A DNA stretch of 64,000 nt from Lysinibacillus boronitolerans JCM 21713 = 10a = NBRC 103108 (GTDB lineage Bacteria; Bacillota; Bacilli; Bacillales_A; Planococcaceae): contig NZ_JPVR01000079.1 of the NCBI RefSeq assembly GCF_000772935.1, positions 124,001 through 188,000 on the forward strand. Reading direction: 5' to 3'. The notes beneath the pieces were generated by a model. That model was not told the DNA's origin. It made no database searches and was given only the letters and a program-made list of their open reading frames with translations. Each line of letters starts with the position of its first letter. Within the stretch, counting starts at the first letter, position 1. Positions 61,435 to 64,000 of the stretch are shown piece by piece. A program made the translations under genes and the position numbers.

Positions 61435-61472
61435 GTTGTTCTTCCAACTCAACAAAAAGGGGTGAACTATCA

Positions 61473-63044
61473 ATGGGTAACTTAACACATGTTTATACGT
61501 TACAAAATATCTCTTATGCAATTCAATCATCAAACAAGTTGTTGATTAGTAGTGGTTTCTATACACTTTTCATCGTAATGAATGGTAGCGGAAAGCTAGA
61601 AATAGATCATGACACCATTCATTTTAGTGAGGAAAAGTGCATATTGATACCGCCAAATAACACGGTTAGTATTCACATTCAAAGTGAACACCTTTGTTTT
61701 TATCAGTTACAATTCAACATTGTCAATCTCAGCAATAGTCAAAATTCATATAGTCATTTTACAAGTATCAGCGAACGACATCTTCTCCCCTTTTCACAAT
61801 GTCATAGACTGCTAGAAGTCATCTATCAAAACCGGTTAGCGGAGGATGAACACACGATTTTTGAGCAGCATGTGCACTTTCAAGAGCTGATGTTATTGCT
61901 CTTGCATCAAATTATACCCAGGCAGATGCAAAAAAATGATCGCCAATCTGTTGAGCAGTCCATTAACCAATTACATAAACATTTTGAAAAAGAGTGGACG
62001 GTTGAGCAGCTAGCACAGTTAGCTGACGTCCCAAGATGGAATTATACGCGCATTTTTAAAGATATTACGGGACAAATTCCTCTTCACTATTTAAATAACA
62101 TTCGTATTGAAAAAGCTAAGCAATTATTAATAACAACAAATGATCGAGTATATGAAATTAGCCAGTCTGTCGGATTTAATAATGAGTATTATTTCAATCG
62201 TCGTTTTAAAGAACATGTCGGCATTTCGCCAGGACAATATCGAAGAAGTCAAAGCAGCCATCTACGTGTATTTGCACCATTCTTAGAAGATTTCTTTGTT
62301 GCCCTTGGGATTACGCCAATTGCTCAATTCAGTCATTCAAAATGGGGAAAACAAGACTATTTAGGTCTACAGGAAGTGCCAGATATCGATGTACAAAATA
62401 GAGAAATGGATCGACTCCTTTACTATAAGCCAACTTTAATTATGCTAGATTCTGGTGTAGAGCGTTGGGAATCCTTTCCGCATTTAAATGAGGTAGCCCC
62501 CGTCTGCCATCTCTCACACCCTGGAGAGAATTGGCAATCTACGTTATTTAAAATTGCAGATCTAACAGGAAAAACCTCCTTGATACAAGACGTAATCCTA
62601 CAATATGAAGATAAAGTACAACAAGCAAAAGGAATTCTTAGTAAATCCGTTTATGGGCAAAGTGTGGCATTTCTCCGTATTTCAGCCATTGGCATCACTC
62701 TATACGCTGGTCCTGAGTGTGGCTATACGGGCCCCATTTTATATCATGACTTAGGTTTAATGCCCCATTCACTAGTATGGAGTATTCCGCCCAATCAACG
62801 TAAAGCCCAACTGACATTTGATCGATTGATGCAATTAGATGCCGATCATTTATTTATTACATTTGATAAACAACATTCCATTCATGAGAATGAAGAACGT
62901 GCTATTTTAAAAACACCTACTTGGAAAAACCTAGAAGCTGTTAAAACCAACTGTGTCTATGAAGTAGACTTTTTAACATGGATGAATTATGGCATTTTAT
63001 CACATAGTAAAAAAATTGATGATGTCTTGGATGTACTTGGCTAA
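61473..63044 (+). CDS. AraC regulator fused to a siderophore-binding domain (Btr-like)
   Basis: 523 residues: N-terminal AraC sensor of about 150, double helix-turn-helix at about 165-260 (WTVEQLAQLADVPRWNYTRIFKDITG; ISQSVGFNNEYYFNRRFKEH), then a periplasmic-binding-like domain at about 265-520 that stays in the cytosol, as in B. subtilis Btr. It probably binds imported siderophore and activates uptake genes. The binding domain repeats HSKWGKQDYLGL of the lipoprotein upstream. ATG 61473 follows AAGGGG. Confidence 0.9.
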   Translation: MGNLTHVYTLQNISYAIQSSNKLLISSGFYTLFIVMNGSGKLEIDHDTIHFSEEKCILIPPNNTVSIHIQSEHLCFYQLQFNIVNLSNSQNSYSHFTSISERHLLPFSQCHRLLEVIYQNRLAEDEHTIFEQHVHFQELMLLLLHQIIPRQMQKNDRQSVEQSINQLHKHFEKEWTVEQLAQLADVPRWNYTRIFKDITGQIPLHYLNNIRIEKAKQLLITTNDRVYEISQSVGFNNEYYFNRRFKEHVGISPGQYRRSQSSHLRVFAPFLEDFFVALGITPIAQFSHSKWGKQDYLGLQEVPDIDVQNREMDRLLYYKPTLIMLDSGVERWESFPHLNEVAPVCHLSHPGENWQSTLFKIADLTGKTSLIQDVILQYEDKVQQAKGILSKSVYGQSVAFLRISAIGITLYAGPECGYTGPILYHDLGLMPHSLVWSIPPNQRKAQLTFDRLMQLDADHLFITFDKQHSIHENEERAILKTPTWKNLEAVKTNCVYEVDFLTWMNYGILSHSKKIDDVLDVLG

Positions 63045-63074
63045 AAAGGAAGCTCACTTTAGCTTCCTTTTTAA
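63042..63074 (+). terminator. Terminator after the Btr-like gene
   Basis: Stem AAAAAGGAAGCT / AGCTTCCTTTTT, loop CACTTT. Confidence 0.9.
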
Positions 63075-63166
63075 ATGTTTAGGACAAACATTGTATTGTA
63101 AATAACACCGAAAGTCGTTTGGCTACATAAGATAAGATATCAGGCTATAGGATAGGAGGAATGATC

Positions 63167-63565
63167 TTGTATTACAATCCTTATCCGTATTTTGTTCATC
63201 CCTATCATTATCCAACATCGCCAATTGCAAATCATTTTGCCGTTAGACCCTTTTCTCAACATCTAGCAATGCCGACCAATAATCCTTTTCCACCTGTCGA
63301 TACACACAAATTAAAAGCTTCAGCAACACGGATAAAGGCGATGATGCAGCAAGCTCAATTACTTACGGATAAAATAGATAGCTCCCAACAATTCGCACAT
63401 GATTTAATGAATGCTGCTCAACTTTCAAATAAAACAGAGGTTGAAAAATTAATCACATCAACAGGCATTACGATGAAATTTGAAACGAACTATACACCAG
63501 ACAGTTTTAGAATACGTCTTATTGATAATGATTGTTGTGGAGTCACCTTGAATTTGAATTGGTGA
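63167..63565 (+). CDS. Hypothetical protein with Tyr/Pro-rich head
   Basis: 132 residues: Tyr/Pro/His-rich N-terminus (YYNPYPYFVHPYHYP), a helical middle (LKASATRIKAMMQQAQLLTDKI), and a beta C-terminus (TPDSFRIRLIDNDCCGVTLNL). No signal or known domain. The TTG at 63167 is seven bases after GGAGG, so it is preferred over the ATG at 63161, which abuts the site. Similar small proteins occur in Bacillus with spore-related expression; that is inference. Confidence 0.68.
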   Translation: MYYNPYPYFVHPYHYPTSPIANHFAVRPFSQHLAMPTNNPFPPVDTHKLKASATRIKAMMQQAQLLTDKIDSSQQFAHDLMNAAQLSNKTEVEKLITSTGITMKFETNYTPDSFRIRLIDNDCCGVTLNLNW

Positions 63566-63579
63566 AACTTCCTAGTGAA

Positions 63580-63609
63580 CTTGTAAACTATAAAAAACTA
63601 TGCTAAAGT
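63580..63609 (+). promoter_or_regulatory. Candidate promoter of the S-box transcript
   Basis: TTGTAA, 18-bp spacer, TAAAGT. Confidence 0.5.
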
Positions 63610-63647
63610 GTTTGTATTGTTATTTCTGAAAATTCTTATATTACTTT

Positions 63648-63808
63648 TCTTATCAAGAGAGACGGAGGGATTGGCCCGATGAAGTCTCAGCAACCAGCTA
63701 AACAGTATGGTGCTAATTCCAATTGGCAAAATGATCAGCCTTGAAGATGAGAAGAACTACCGTTGTTTCAGCAGGAGTCCTCTTCTATAAGGGGACTCCT
63801 TTTTTTGT
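63648..63808 (+). ncRNA. SAM-I riboswitch (S-box)
   Basis: Conserved S-box elements in order: CTTATCAAGAGAGACGGAGG, GGCCCGATGAAGTCTCAGCAACC, GGTGCTAATTCC, and the closing GATGAGAAG. It binds S-adenosylmethionine and ends transcription when SAM is high. The paired terminator follows at 63773. Confidence 0.95.
63773..63808 (+). terminator. Regulated terminator of the S-box
   Basis: Stem AGGAGTCC / GGGACTCCT followed by TTTTTTT. Confidence 0.9.
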
Positions 63809-63840
63809 ACCACTATTTTTAACAGAAAGCAGGGAAATCG

Positions 63841-64000
63841 ATGTCTAATGAACTTTTACAAGCATTGCAATTATTAAAATCGAAACAGTGGGTTGACTTA
63901 ACACATACATTCGGCCCTAATTCACCACATTTTTTTATGTTTGAGGACGCTAAATTTGAAACGTTATTCTCTCATAAGGATGGCTTCTTCGCCCAACAAT
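63841..64000 (+). CDS. Cyclase-family (kynurenine-formamidase-like) protein, 5' end
   Basis: 53 codons are visible before the window ends. WVDLTHTFGPNSPHFFMFE matches the N-terminus of the cyclase/formamidase family, in which the LTH His is a metal ligand. The ATG follows AGGGAAATCG. Control by a SAM riboswitch suggests a sulfur-amino-acid role; the amide or formyl substrate cannot be named from this fragment. Confidence 0.78.
   Translation, partial: MSNELLQALQLLKSKQWVDLTHTFGPNSPHFFMFEDAKFETLFSHKDGFFAQQ

Noticed and set aside
1..64000. CRISPR arrays, tRNA or rRNA genes, intact insertion sequences, prophage
   Set aside because: No regularly spaced repeats, cloverleaf sequences, transposase or phage structural genes were recognised on reading both strands.

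Overview
The window looks like a chromosome segment of a low-GC, endospore-forming member of the Bacillota, most probably Lysinibacillus or a close relative in the Bacillales. This is inferred from protein families and signals. There are bacillithiol enzymes (FosB, BstA), BpsA/BpsB, a BclB-type exosporium domain, two T-boxes, an S-box, Zur and Fur boxes, strong GGAGG ribosome binding sites, and many GTG/TTG starts. No rRNA, tRNA, CRISPR array, intact insertion sequence or prophage is visible, and no gene order was checked against a database.

Layout. 1-6.4 kb: the end of an NsrR-like regulator, a tandem GNAT, a decayed secreted-protein gene, an ECF sigma / DUF4179 pair behind a duplicated promoter motif, and a chemoreceptor. 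6.4-11.4 kb: a frameshifted HAD phosphatase, T-box(Leu)-leuA, and a convergent T-box(Met)-metG. 11.4-15.6 kb: a second RsgA GTPase, FosB and a HAD phosphatase, read from a promoter through a leader with a short ORF and mutually exclusive terminator and antiterminator helices; then the type III polyketide pair bpsA-bpsB. 15.6-17.1 kb: a Zur-controlled CobW GTPase and a zinc-free L33, divergently arranged. 17.3-21.8 kb: a cluster of probable spore-surface proteins ending in a BclB-type domain.

22-35.8 kb: bacillithiol transferase BstA, lipoprotein, racemase-like, GNAT, BCCT transporter, then a Fur-controlled siderophore uptake operon (binding protein, two FecCD permeases, ATPase, esterase) with an adjacent AraC regulator, followed by single metabolic genes. 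35.8-48.4 kb: vmlR (ABC-F ribosome protection) with an attenuator leader, GH114-type glycosidase, DUF2243-ctaG, DNA glycosylase, polysaccharide deacetylase, and small conserved genes. 48.4-55.2 kb: an AraC regulator, an erythromycin-esterase-like lipoprotein, and a LanFEG/BcrA-type ABC transporter with its own two-component system. 55.6-64 kb: LysR, VOC, aldo-keto reductase, HxlR and MFS genes around a perfect 20-bp palindrome; a second Fur-controlled siderophore-binding protein with an AraC regulator that carries a paralogous binding domain; a GTTGATT-ended repeat bracketed by duplicated terminators; and a SAM riboswitch before a cyclase-family gene.

Themes. Antibiotic and envelope-stress defence recurs (FosB, RsgA2, VmlR, Ere-like, LanFEG, BstA), as do metal and iron economy (Zur, Fur) and RNA-level control: two T-boxes, one S-box and two leader attenuators. 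The most promising undescribed element is the leader in front of the rsgA-fosB operon.
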